Shown: positions 56,757 to 64,000 of the stretch, piece after piece | How positions within the stretch are numbered: the first letter of the stretch is position 1 | How the letters are laid out: the number at the start of each line of letters is the position of its first letter | Source of the DNA: BMS3ABIN03 sp964418885 | GTDB taxonomy: Bacteria > Bacteroidota > Ignavibacteria > Ignavibacteriales > Ignavibacteriaceae | Length of the DNA stretch: 64,000 bases | Direction: 5' to 3' | Assembly (NCBI GenBank): GCA_964418885.1 | Contig: CAYQNW010000010.1 | Coordinates: 1 to 64,000 of the forward strand | Position numbers and translations under genes: made by a program | The notes under the pieces: generated by a model | The model's input: the letters and a program-made list of their open reading frames with translations, nothing else | What the model was told of the DNA's origin: nothing | Database searches by the model: none

Positions 56757-57356
56757 ATGAAAAAATTTCTGTTCCCGGCAACTATTCTTGCAATATTTTC
56801 TTTGCTGATGTTATTTGCTTTTAGCTGTACTCAGCAAAATGAAAATAAAACCATGACAAAAGATGAATTGGTTGCCAAAGGTAAATATCTTGTTAATGCG
56901 GGAGGATGCAACGATTGCCATTCACCTAAGGTTTATACAGATATGGGTCCTGTACCTGACTCTACAAGATTACTTTCAGGATACCCTCAGGGAGAAACCT
57001 TACCAGAGTTCGATCCAAAAATGGTTCAACCAGGAAAGTGGGTTATGTGTGAGGGTAATTTTGCAGGTTGGGTTGGTCCGTGGGGAATTTCGTATGCCGC
57101 AAACCTTACACCTGACAATGCTACCGGTATAGGTACACTTTCGGAAGAAATGTTTGTCAAAACTTTAAGAGAAGGAAAATGGATGGGCGTCGGAAGACCG
57201 TTACTTCCCCCTATGCCCTGGCAGGGTATAGGTCAAATGACAGACCAGGATTTGAAGGCAATTTATGCCTACCTGATGTCTTTACCTCCTATTCATAATG
57301 AAGTACCACAGCCTGTTCCACCTAATAAATTAGGTGATATGACAATGATGAAATAG
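56757..57356 (+). CDS. Lipoprotein c-type cytochrome
   Basis: A 199-residue periplasmic electron carrier. The signal ends in a lipobox (LLMLFAFSC, lipid Cys near 24). One haem site CNDCH (in NAGGCNDCHSPK) and a likely axial Met in LPPMPW near residue 160. The pattern and the LKAIYAYLMSLPPI end resemble single-haem cytochromes tied to terminal oxidases or alcohol dehydrogenases. ATG 56757 is chosen since AAGAGG lies 6 bases upstream; another ATG two codons earlier has no spacing. It is flanked by an M61 peptidase gene on the other strand. Confidence 0.88.
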   Translation: MKKFLFPATILAIFSLLMLFAFSCTQQNENKTMTKDELVAKGKYLVNAGGCNDCHSPKVYTDMGPVPDSTRLLSGYPQGETLPEFDPKMVQPGKWVMCEGNFAGWVGPWGISYAANLTPDNATGIGTLSEEMFVKTLREGKWMGVGRPLLPPMPWQGIGQMTDQDLKAIYAYLMSLPPIHNEVPQPVPPNKLGDMTMMK

Positions 57357-57382
57357 AAAATGAATTAATTATTAATATATCG

Positions 57383-57415
57383 AAACTCCTTCTGCAGATT
57401 GTGGAAGGAGTTTTT
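57383..57415 (+). terminator. Intrinsic terminator after the cytochrome gene
   Basis: AAACTCCTT at 57383-57391 pairs with AAGGAGTTT at 57405-57413, followed by TTATTAA. It stops the cytochrome transcript 27 bases past the stop codon. Confidence 0.8.
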
Positions 57416-57424
57416 ATTAATTAT

Positions 57425-57544
57425 AGAAGTTACACAGAATCTTCAAATACAGTCATTCCGGTTTGTCCGGAATCTAAAATATCATCATAATTAAAAGATT
57501 TTGGACTCGTTTCACTCACCAGAATGACATTTTATGTAACTTCT
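57425..57544. repeat. 120-bp palindromic element (MITE-like)
   Basis: The ends are exact inverted copies: AGAAGTTACA at 57425-57434 and its complement at 57535-57544. Inside, GTCATTC (57452-57458) is repeated inverted as GAATGAC (57522-57528), so the two halves form one long imperfect stem. The left half also contains its own hairpin ATTCCGG/CCGGAAT. Nothing in it codes. Sequences of the form GTCATTCC...GGAATGAC are known small mobile repeats of bacteria; I have not verified copies elsewhere. Confidence 0.65.
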
Positions 57545-57587
57545 GTTAATTAAAAATATTTTGATAGTTGTTAATCAAGAATCTGCT

Positions 57588-59408
57588 TTACAAATTTCTC
57601 AGCCAGGCATCTCTTAAAAATTTCTGTTCTTCTGTTAGTTCACCCATATCTTCAAAAATATGTTTATCCATTCTCTGGTGTAAAATGGCAGGGATATCAA
57701 CTTGTTTACCATTACGCTCTACTACCACTTCACAAGTATCGCCAACCTGCATGGACAAAATTTGTCCAAGTATTTTATGTGCGCTCGTCATATTAACTTC
57801 CTGACCAAGAATTTTTAAAATTACATCGTTAATTTTCACGCCATCGTTCAGTAATTCATCACTCGCCTCCCTCACAAAAAATTGATTTTTATCATTTAAT
57901 CCTAATCCTATTCCTAAAGAGGGACGTTTATCTTCTGATACTCTTTTACTTATATAACGGTAACCGAGCTTTTCCATATAATCTACATAAGGTAAAGACT
58001 TAGTCCCTCTGATATAATCATCAATAAACTCTTCTATTTGTGGATAGGTTAAGTCAACAAGAATATCAAAAAACTTGTCATCCATAAAAGGTTTATTCTT
58101 TCCATATTTTTTTAACAAATCAAACAACACTTCTCTCAGACCCCGTGTTCCGTTAGATAATTCCAGAAGTCTTATATCAAGCATTGCCGCTGTCACCGCA
58201 CCACGATTATAAAAATTGAAGAATTGGTGACGTCCCTCTTCAGTATAAACCTCTTTGCTCATTTCGGTAAGACTAATGTTCTGGTTAAAATGATCGTTAA
58301 CGTTCAATTCTTGTGAAATAGTATGTAAATACTCTTCCGGCGTTATTAATCCAGCCCGTAACTGCAATATGTGAGATTCCCATTCGGTAACTCCTTCATA
58401 AAGCCAGATGTGTTCCGAAGCAGTAGGCACTTCAAAGTTATAAGGTTCTATAATATTACTGTGCAGGTTAAGCGGTGTAAGTATATGCATAAACTCATGT
58501 GCCATATCATCTCGCATACGATTCGAAAGCCTGCCTCTCGAAGGAAATACAAATAACGAACTATTAGAATGTTCCAGTGCCCCCGCAGATTGGAGATTAT
58601 TTCTCTCGTAATCTTCAGGACTCATAAAACAAAACAGGAAATCGTAATGGTCAGTCGGTGAATATCCCATAAACTTACCTGCAGCCTGCAATACCTCATT
58701 AGCCATTTTCATAACCTTGCCTGCTGTTACAGAAGTGTCGGGTGAATAAAGGTAAACATCAACATCTATATCATTTACTTTTGTACTTGCATTTGTCAGA
58801 TTGCCGATCAGAAAAGGTGAATCAGCAAGCCGATCATAAGTTGCAGCATAATAAAAGCCGTCATCACCCTTATTTAATGCAGTACCGATTGTCCAATCGG
58901 ATTTATAATCTACTTTAAGCTTTATTGGGTTCGATTGAAGTCCTTCGAAAAAACCAAGCACGCCGAAAGTGTTAAGAACGACAAACGCACTATCGATCCC
59001 TGTTCCGCCCATCGGATCCACTGAAATTCCGGGCGCATCGGAATCGAATGAATCTTCGATATCGTAAACCAGTTTCGCAAGCTTATTTACGTCTTCTATT
59101 TCCCACCGGTTTGTCGAAATGTGTTCGACATTTAATTCGTTACCATCACCATCATAAGCTTTAATTGACTTCATAAATCTTCCGAAATCCATAACCTCAT
59201 AAGTGCCGGGCGCAGTTGCCGGAAGATTATAAATATCGTTTTCATCTGTAAGTCCGTTTACGGAAACCGAAACGTGAAACAAATCATCGTTACTGTTTAT
59301 AAGGTTGATATCATAAATAATTTGTGCTGATGAATCATGGTCAGCCGTGGGTTGATACCCGTAAACTACAACACAGAAAAGAATCAGAAATGAAAATATC
59401 TTTCGCAT
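57588..59408 (-). CDS. M61-family peptidase with PDZ domain
   Basis: A 606-residue secreted metallopeptidase, glycyl-aminopeptidase-like. A signal peptide (1-18, LILFCVVVYG) is followed by an N-terminal beta domain, then the zinc site HEFMH with H304 and H308 and the third ligand region LYEGVTEW, and at the C-terminus a PDZ domain (about 505-575: LGIGLGLNDKNQFFVREASD, INDVILKILGQEV, VGDTCEVVVERNGKQV). It should act in the periplasm on peptides or misfolded proteins. No activating protein is next to it. Confidence 0.92.
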   Translation of the reverse strand: MRKIFSFLILFCVVVYGYQPTADHDSSAQIIYDINLINSNDDLFHVSVSVNGLTDENDIYNLPATAPGTYEVMDFGRFMKSIKAYDGDGNELNVEHISTNRWEIEDVNKLAKLVYDIEDSFDSDAPGISVDPMGGTGIDSAFVVLNTFGVLGFFEGLQSNPIKLKVDYKSDWTIGTALNKGDDGFYYAATYDRLADSPFLIGNLTNASTKVNDIDVDVYLYSPDTSVTAGKVMKMANEVLQAAGKFMGYSPTDHYDFLFCFMSPEDYERNNLQSAGALEHSNSSLFVFPSRGRLSNRMRDDMAHEFMHILTPLNLHSNIIEPYNFEVPTASEHIWLYEGVTEWESHILQLRAGLITPEEYLHTISQELNVNDHFNQNISLTEMSKEVYTEEGRHQFFNFYNRGAVTAAMLDIRLLELSNGTRGLREVLFDLLKKYGKNKPFMDDKFFDILVDLTYPQIEEFIDDYIRGTKSLPYVDYMEKLGYRYISKRVSEDKRPSLGIGLGLNDKNQFFVREASDELLNDGVKINDVILKILGQEVNMTSAHKILGQILSMQVGDTCEVVVERNGKQVDIPAILHQRMDKHIFEDMGELTEEQKFLRDAWLRNL

Positions 59409-59590
59409 TTTAATTTCCTTAAATATTATGAGTTTATTTTTATATCCTGAAACAAAATTAAACTTTTAATCCAATAGTACAGGAGAATTTTTGATGAATG
59501 GATATTTATTTCGATAGATGATGAAACCTAAGAATGCAAAAATGCTTTCTAATCATCAAGTGCCCCATCTAACGGATATTATTTATTTCT

Positions 59591-59598
59591 TATATTTG
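59591..59598 (+). promoter_or_regulatory. Possible Bacteroidota-type -7 box of kdsA
   Basis: TATATTTG, a match to the TAnnTTTG box of Bacteroidota, lies 25 bases before the kdsA start. No good -33 box accompanies it, so support is limited. Confidence 0.3.
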
Positions 59599-59623
59599 CT
59601 TTTGCTATTTCAAAATAATTGAT

Positions 59624-60436
59624 ATGATAGAAGTTAAAGGAATAAAAATAGGGGGGAACAATCCATTTGTGCTGATTGCGGGACCCTGCATCGTTGAATC
59701 CAAAGAAATCGCTTTCCAAGCTGCTGAATCGATAAAAGAAATAACAACAAAACTCCAGATCCCGTACGTTTATAAATCAAGCTACAAGAAAGCAAACCGG
59801 ACAAGCATTAATTCGTTTACCGGTATTGGTGATAAAGAGGCACTTGAAATTCTGAGTGAAATAGCGACTAAGTTCCAATTACCTATCTTAACAGATGTAC
59901 ACAATAATGAAGAAGTTGCAGGTGCAGCTTCTGTTGCAGATATTTTACAGATACCGGCATTTTTATCTCGCCAGACAGAACTATTAATTGAGGCAGGTAA
60001 AAGCGGTAAAGTAGTTAATATAAAAAAAGGACAGTTCCTTGCACCCGATGAGATGAAACATGCTGTTTCTAAAGTCGAATCAACGGGCAATAAAAATATC
60101 CTGTTAACGGAAAGAGGAACAACATTCGGATATCATAATCTTGTTGTCGATATGCGTTCAATTATAATTATGAAAGAGTTCGGTTACCCGGTTGTTATGG
60201 ATGCAACACATTCTGTGCAGCTTCCAGGTGAAAATAGCATCAGTGGAGGACAGCCGGTTTATATTAAACCACTTGCACGTGCAGCAGCAGCTGTAGGAAT
60301 AGACGCATTATTTTTGGAAGTACATCCAGATCCACCGAAAGCCTTAAGCGATGCTGCAAGCCAGCTTCCGCTTAGCAAGCTTGAAAATCTCTTAATTGAA
60401 ATAAAAAAAATTGATGATCTTGTAAAAGGATTTTAA
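59624..60436 (+). CDS. kdsA: 3-deoxy-8-phosphooctulonate synthase
   Basis: Condenses phosphoenolpyruvate with arabinose 5-phosphate to make Kdo 8-phosphate, an inner-core sugar of lipopolysaccharide. The 270-residue protein has IAGPCIVESKE near the N-terminus, YKSSYKKANRTS, LTDVHNNEE, IPAFLSRQTELL, KKGQFLAPDEM, LLTERGTTFGYHNLV and ALFLEVHPDP. The first gene of a two-gene Kdo operon with kdsD starting 8 bases later. It shows the organism makes lipopolysaccharide. Confidence 0.96.
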   Translation: MIEVKGIKIGGNNPFVLIAGPCIVESKEIAFQAAESIKEITTKLQIPYVYKSSYKKANRTSINSFTGIGDKEALEILSEIATKFQLPILTDVHNNEEVAGAASVADILQIPAFLSRQTELLIEAGKSGKVVNIKKGQFLAPDEMKHAVSKVESTGNKNILLTERGTTFGYHNLVVDMRSIIIMKEFGYPVVMDATHSVQLPGENSISGGQPVYIKPLARAAAAVGIDALFLEVHPDPPKALSDAASQLPLSKLENLLIEIKKIDDLVKGF

Positions 60437-60443
60437 ATGTTAA

Positions 60444-61442
60444 ATGAATTTGAAAGGATATGTATTGACCCCCGATGAAATAATTAATAAAGGTAAAGAA
60501 GTAATTAAAATAGAAGCAGAAGCTGTTGCAAAACTTATAGATAGCGTTAATGATGAGTTCGTAAAAGCTGTCGATGTGATTTACAATTCCGGCGGGAGAG
60601 TTGTTCTCACCGGAATGGGCAAGTCGGGATTAATTGCAAGGAAAATCGTAGCAACCTTAAACTCAACCGGAACAGCTGCTATTTATATGCATCCAACTGA
60701 TGCTTTGCACGGCGATCTTGGTATGGTAAGAAGTGAAGACGTTGTAATAATTGTTTCTAAAAGCGGATCGACAGAAGAATTAACAAAGCTTCATTTAATG
60801 TTCAGAAGACTCGGTGTAAAGATAATCGCGATGACTGGTAACGCTGATTCTCAATTAGTAAAAGAATCGGATATCTTTCTAAATATAAGTGTAAAAGAAG
60901 AAGCCTGCCCTCATGATCTAACACCAACGTCTTCCACTACCGCCGCACTCGTTATGGGTGATGCTCTTGCAGTTGCGTTACTTGAGAAAAGGGGATTTAC
61001 CGCGGAAGATTTTGCCTTGCTACATCCAGGCGGGAGTCTTGGAAAAAGATTGTCTCTTAAGATAGAAGAGATAATGATTAAGGGTGATGGAATCCCAAGT
61101 GTAAAAGAAGATGCAAATCTGAAAGACATAATATTTGAGATGACGAGTAAGCGTCTTGGTACTACCTGCGTGGTAAATTCAGAAGGAAAACTTACCGGGA
61201 TAATAACTGACGGCGATTTAAGAAGATTGCTTGAAAAAACAATGGATGTAAAAGACTTAAGAGCTGCAGATATTATGACTCGAAATCCGAAGACAACAAA
61301 AAAAGTTTATCTCGCCTCATTTGCACTTCAGCATATGGAAAACCATAAGATAACTTCATTGATAATTGTTGAAGATGATAAAACTCCTGTCGGTATTCTT
61401 CATCTTCACGATCTTATCAATATCGGGTTGCAGATAAGGTGA
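60444..61442 (+). CDS. kdsD: Arabinose-5-phosphate isomerase
   Basis: Makes arabinose 5-phosphate from ribulose 5-phosphate for the preceding KdsA. The 332-residue protein has a SIS domain (GRVVLTGMGKSGLIARK, GDLGMVRSEDVVIIVSKSGSTEEL, EEACPHDLTPTSSTTAALVMGD) and two CBS domains (about 205-265 and 275-330: IITDGDLRRLLEK, LHLHDLINIGLQI). Gene order kdsA-kdsD joins two consecutive steps. The palindromic hairpin at 61482 with TTTT after it could end the transcript. Confidence 0.95.
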   Translation: MNLKGYVLTPDEIINKGKEVIKIEAEAVAKLIDSVNDEFVKAVDVIYNSGGRVVLTGMGKSGLIARKIVATLNSTGTAAIYMHPTDALHGDLGMVRSEDVVIIVSKSGSTEELTKLHLMFRRLGVKIIAMTGNADSQLVKESDIFLNISVKEEACPHDLTPTSSTTAALVMGDALAVALLEKRGFTAEDFALLHPGGSLGKRLSLKIEEIMIKGDGIPSVKEDANLKDIIFEMTSKRLGTTCVVNSEGKLTGIITDGDLRRLLEKTMDVKDLRAADIMTRNPKTTKKVYLASFALQHMENHKITSLIIVEDDKTPVGILHLHDLINIGLQIR

Positions 61443-61477
61443 TTTGTAGGATTTTCTTAATCAGATTTTGATTAAAA

Positions 61478-61535
61478 TAGCCGCAACCTTAAGGTTGCGT
61501 TTTAATAAAGTATCGCAGTCTAAAGACTACGGCTA
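61478..61535. repeat. Palindromic intergenic repeat, copy A
   Basis: A 58-bp unit bounded by TAGCCG and CGGCTA. The left half is a perfect 18-base palindrome CGCAACCTTAAGGTTGCG (61482-61499); the right half is a degenerate GCAGTCT/AGACT hairpin. The same architecture recurs at 63191. The left hairpin followed by TTTT may also terminate kdsD. Confidence 0.75.
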
Positions 61536-61592
61536 CCACCTTCTCAATTATCATAATATCTTTGAAAGTAAAAAGTTGGGGTGAGGTTTACT

Positions 61593-62762
61593 TTAACTCT
61601 TCAAATATTTAAGCGCAAGGCAGGTTATGTCATCCGATTGTTCAACACCTTCTGAAAATGTCTGCACTTTTTCGAAAACATGTTCAACAAGTTCATTCAC
61701 GCCTAAATCATTTTTTCCTTCGAGAATTTTTGCCAGACCGGTTTCGTGAAATTCTTCACCTTCTTTATTGAATGATTCAGTTACACCGTCGGTGAAAAAT
61801 AAAATGCTTTCTCCGGGTTGAAGCATAACTACATTCGATTCGTATGGCATATCTTTCATCGCGCCTATCATAAGCCCACCTATATTATCGAGTTCACTAA
61901 CCTTACCTTCTGTCGATATTAAAAAAGGAAGATTATGTCCGCCGTTTGAATATTCGAATGCACCGCTGCGTGTATCAAGCACTCCATAAAAAACGGTAAC
62001 GAACATGTTAGAAGGACTTTCTTCCGCAATAATATTGTTGACTTCAGATAAAACATTATCCGCAGGCATTCCTTTCAGGGCAGTTGCCTTTAATAATGTT
62101 TTACTAACTGCCATTAGCAACGCTGCAGCAATTCCTTTTCCTGAAACATCCCCAATCACTACACCGAGTCTGTATTTATCGATAAAAAAGAAATCATAAA
62201 GATCACCGCCGACATCTTTTGCGGGGATCATCTTTGCGAATATTTCGAACTCTTTTCTATCGGGGAATGGCGGAAATGTTTTTGGAAGTATAGATGTCTG
62301 AATAACATTTGCAATATCGAGTTCCTGCTGAAGCGCAATCAACTTGGTCTGTGCAGAAAGTACGGATTTATATTCTTCAATTTCTTTTAATGATTTTTCA
62401 ATAGTTATTTCAAGATCTTTTAAATCAATCGGTTTAGTTATAAAATCGTAAGCGCCACGATTCATTGCCGTTCTAATATTTTCCATATCACCATAAGCAG
62501 AAACAATAACCGATTTCAATATTTTATTATCAAGTTCATTTATTTTTGAAAGCAGTGTGAGTCCGTCCATAACCGGCATATTGATGTCGGTTAATATGAG
62601 ATCGATTGATCCGTCATTTGCAATTTTTTCAAGTGCCTGCACACCGTTTTCTGCAAAATGAAATTCGTATTCTTTTGCTTTAATTCTATTCCGGAATTTC
62701 TGACTGATAAGTGCCTGAAGATCGGGTTCATCATCAACTACTAAAATTTTAGCTAACTGCAT
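61593..62762 (-). CDS. Receiver-linked PP2C phosphatase (RsbU-like)
   Basis: A 389-residue protein joining a CheY-like receiver (1-125; D59 in LILTDINMPVMDG, Lys in ITKPIDLKDL) through a coiled linker (about 125-165) to a SpoIIE/PP2C phosphatase domain (about 180-389). The phosphatase metal motifs are present: VGGDLYDFF, VIGDVSGKGIAAALLM, YSNGGHNLPFL, FFTDGVTESF and QSDDITCLALKYL. Such proteins control anti-sigma-factor antagonists in partner-switching, but no RsbV/RsbW genes lie here. It follows the CheY-like gene by 12 bases. Confidence 0.94.
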   Translation of the reverse strand: MQLAKILVVDDEPDLQALISQKFRNRIKAKEYEFHFAENGVQALEKIANDGSIDLILTDINMPVMDGLTLLSKINELDNKILKSVIVSAYGDMENIRTAMNRGAYDFITKPIDLKDLEITIEKSLKEIEEYKSVLSAQTKLIALQQELDIANVIQTSILPKTFPPFPDRKEFEIFAKMIPAKDVGGDLYDFFFIDKYRLGVVIGDVSGKGIAAALLMAVSKTLLKATALKGMPADNVLSEVNNIIAEESPSNMFVTVFYGVLDTRSGAFEYSNGGHNLPFLISTEGKVSELDNIGGLMIGAMKDMPYESNVVMLQPGESILFFTDGVTESFNKEGEEFHETGLAKILEGKNDLGVNELVEHVFEKVQTFSEGVEQSDDITCLALKYLKS

Positions 62763-62774
62763 TTTAACGTTTCC

Positions 62775-63152
62775 TTAATTTGCATTCGGGTAATTTAATT
62801 TTTCTCTAAGCAAATCGAATTGAAGCGGTTTTGTAAAGTAATCGTCTGCACCGAGATTTTTTGCCATTGTAAAGTTTTGCTCGTCACCGTAAGCCGTAAT
62901 CATAATAACTTTTAATTCGGGATAACGTTTTTTTATTTCTTTTAATAATTCTATACCGTTCATTTCAGGCATATTTATGTCCGACAGAATTAAATAATCT
63001 GTACGATCACTAATCGATTCGATCAATTCAAGCGCTGAGATTCCATTGTATGCATATTTTATCTGCAACGTTCCTGCTTTTATTTCTTTCCGGAATTTCT
63101 GCTGAAACAGAAATTGAATGTCACTTTCGTCGTCTACAACTAAAAGTTTCAA
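62775..63152 (-). CDS. CheY-like response regulator
   Basis: A 125-residue stand-alone receiver: acidic pair D7/D8, phosphorylation site D58 (LILSDINMPEMNG), Thr in VIMITAYGD, and Lys in FTKPLQFDLL. The TTG start at 63152 has a strong AGGAGG site 4 bases upstream. It is 12 bases upstream of the receiver-phosphatase gene, and between that gene and the kinase to the right, so it probably relays phosphate between them. Confidence 0.93.
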   Translation of the reverse strand: MKLLVVDDESDIQFLFQQKFRKEIKAGTLQIKYAYNGISALELIESISDRTDYLILSDINMPEMNGIELLKEIKKRYPELKVIMITAYGDEQNFTMAKNLGADDYFTKPLQFDLLREKLNYPNAN

Positions 63153-63190
63153 TATACCTCCTGAGATTGACTAAAACATTTAATGTGATT

Positions 63191-63251
63191 GGTAGCCGCA
63201 ACTCTTAGATTGCGCTTAATGTAATATTGCAGGCTGAAGCCTGCTGCTACC
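63191..63251. repeat. Palindromic intergenic repeat, copy B
   Basis: A 61-bp unit with ends GGTAGC and GCTACC. Inside are a slightly degenerate CGCAA...TTGCG hairpin (63197-63214) and a perfect GCAGGC-TGAA-GCCTGC hairpin (63229-63244). It matches copy A at 61478 in order, spacing and orientation, so the two are one family. Confidence 0.75.
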
Positions 63252-63335
63252 GATTTTCAAAAAATCCATTATCTGGATATACCAATTTCAAAAACTATGA
63301 TGGTTTTACTAATATTTAACAATAATGTAAATGTT

Positions 63336-63478
63336 GAACCTCTACGAGGTTCTTTAATTTGTATAAAATACTCTTAACTACAAACATTGAATTCCTAACG
63401 GAATTCTTATAAATCCCGTAAGGATTTAACGTTTGTAAAATAAAATCACCTCATAAAATCAGAACACCATAGGTGTTC
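63336..63478. repeat. Cluster of four short palindromes
   Basis: Four hairpins within 143 bases: GAACCTC-TAC-GAGGTTC (63336-63352), GAATTCC-TAAC-GGAATTC (63389-63406), AAATCC-CGTAA-GGATTT (63411-63427) and GAACACC-ATA-GGTGTTC (63462-63478). All have short loops; in three of the four the loop region reads like TA(a/g). Such tracts occur between genes in many Bacteroidota genomes. The rest of 63153-63534 holds only copy B and AT-rich filler. Confidence 0.7.
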
Positions 63479-63534
63479 AACCATAATCAAAAATGAATCG
63501 TAAACACAAATTAATAAAACAAGTATTCACTCAT

Positions 63535-64000
63535 TCATTGCTTCGATATAACAATAACAAACTCCGTGTACTTTCCTTCTTCACTTTCAACCTTTAAATC
63601 TCCGTTATGCATCTTTGTAACTATATCATAACTTAGCGATAAACCCAAACCAGTTCCTTCTCCTGTCGGTTTTGTTGTGAAGAACGGTTGGAATATTTTA
63701 TCTAAAATATCTTTTGGTACCCCTTTCCCGTTATCACCAATTCTAATTTCAACTTTATCTTTTAAATTCTTTGTTGAAACTTTCAATGTTGGTGAGAAAT
63801 TATTATCACTACCTTTTTTCTTTCTGTCATAAGCTGCGTAACAGGCATTATTAATTATATTTAAAAATACTCTGCTGATATCCTGTGGAACAACATTCAC
63901 TTTTTCAAGTGATTTATCATAATTTTTTTCTATAGTTATATTGAATTCTTTGTTCATTGCTCTCATTCCGTGATATGCAAGATTCACGTATTGATCGAGA
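63535..64000 (-). CDS. Histidine kinase, C-terminal part (cut by window edge)
   Basis: Only the C-terminal 155 residues are visible, and the frame stays open to the right edge (LDQYVNLAYHGMRA reads on from there). This is the ATPase domain: NIINNACYAAYD (N box), RIGDNGKGVPKDIL (G1), FQPFFTTKPTGEGTGLGLSL (F and G2) and a final strand EFVIVISKQ. The family is the soluble type often found with receiver and RsbU-like genes, matching its two downstream neighbours. Its sensory part lies outside the window. Confidence 0.9.
   Translation of the reverse strand, partial: LDQYVNLAYHGMRAMNKEFNITIEKNYDKSLEKVNVVPQDISRVFLNIINNACYAAYDRKKKGSDNNFSPTLKVSTKNLKDKVEIRIGDNGKGVPKDILDKIFQPFFTTKPTGEGTGLGLSLSYDIVTKMHNGDLKVESEEGKYTEFVIVISKQ

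Noticed and set aside
59491..59515. Short ORF with AGGAGAA site before kdsA (MNGYLFR)
   Set aside because: Only seven codons and no sign of conservation or regulation; not enough to call.

Overview
The window looks like chromosomal DNA from a Gram-negative, AT-rich member of the Bacteroidota/Chlorobi side of the tree, most likely an Ignavibacteria relative. This is inference from several markers. Three secreted proteins carry C-terminal sorting domains with the YPNPFNP signature typical of type IX secretion cargo in that group. There are two TonB-dependent receptors, Kdo synthesis genes (so lipopolysaccharide), a long two-part IspG, a protein-sensor histidine kinase with a Reg_prop propeller, and arrays of MacB/FtsX-type permeases. 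No phage, CRISPR array, transposase gene or tRNA was found.

Layout. 1-11817: five tandem paralogous MacB/FtsX permeases. The first is cut by the window edge and seems frameshifted close to it, and a duplicated C-terminal scar lies between the first and second. 11861-16762: on the minus strand, a TonB-dependent receptor, a small unknown protein and dnaG. 16856-25665: a plus-strand housekeeping block with a DJ-1/PfpI protein, ispG, a small promoter/short-ORF/terminator unit, a NIF3-like protein, a zinc-ribbon coiled-coil protein, RNase P RNA, recJ, yebC, ruvC and ruvA. 25785-28846: minus-strand FAH hydrolase, SRPBCC protein, EamA transporter and DUF116 protein. 29083-38046: a divergent sugar locus, with a secreted GH65-like glycosidase and a TonB receptor on one side and an MFS transporter, a GH37 trehalase and a DUF1684 lipoprotein on the other. 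Together these could form a full import and hydrolysis route for trehalose or a related glucoside.

38155-48460: a type IX cargo protein made of repeated beta-sandwich domains, next to a LuxR-type response regulator and its large propeller histidine kinase; then a DinB-family protein, an esterase, an MFS transporter and an unknown pair (a coiled-coil membrane protein and a lipoprotein). 48656-49700: three tandem single-RRM RNA-binding proteins. 49913-51391: a B12-binding radical SAM gene broken by three in-frame stop codons with no frameshift. 51572-56178: an OmpR-type two-component pair and two more type IX cargo proteins, one with a cupredoxin domain. 56254-59408: a small unknown protein, a lipoprotein cytochrome c, a 120-bp palindromic element and an M61 peptidase. 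59624-61442: kdsA and kdsD. 61593-64000: an RsbU-like phosphatase with receiver, a CheY-like receiver and a histidine kinase cut by the right edge. This last stretch is peppered with short palindromic repeats.

No clearly new multi-gene system (for example a defence island) is visible. The most unusual signals are the permease array and its recombination traces, the promoter/short-ORF/terminator unit directly in front of the NIF3-like gene, the RRM trio, the nonsense-only radical SAM pseudogene, and the dispersed palindromes. All function calls rest on reading protein motifs by eye; none were checked by database search.
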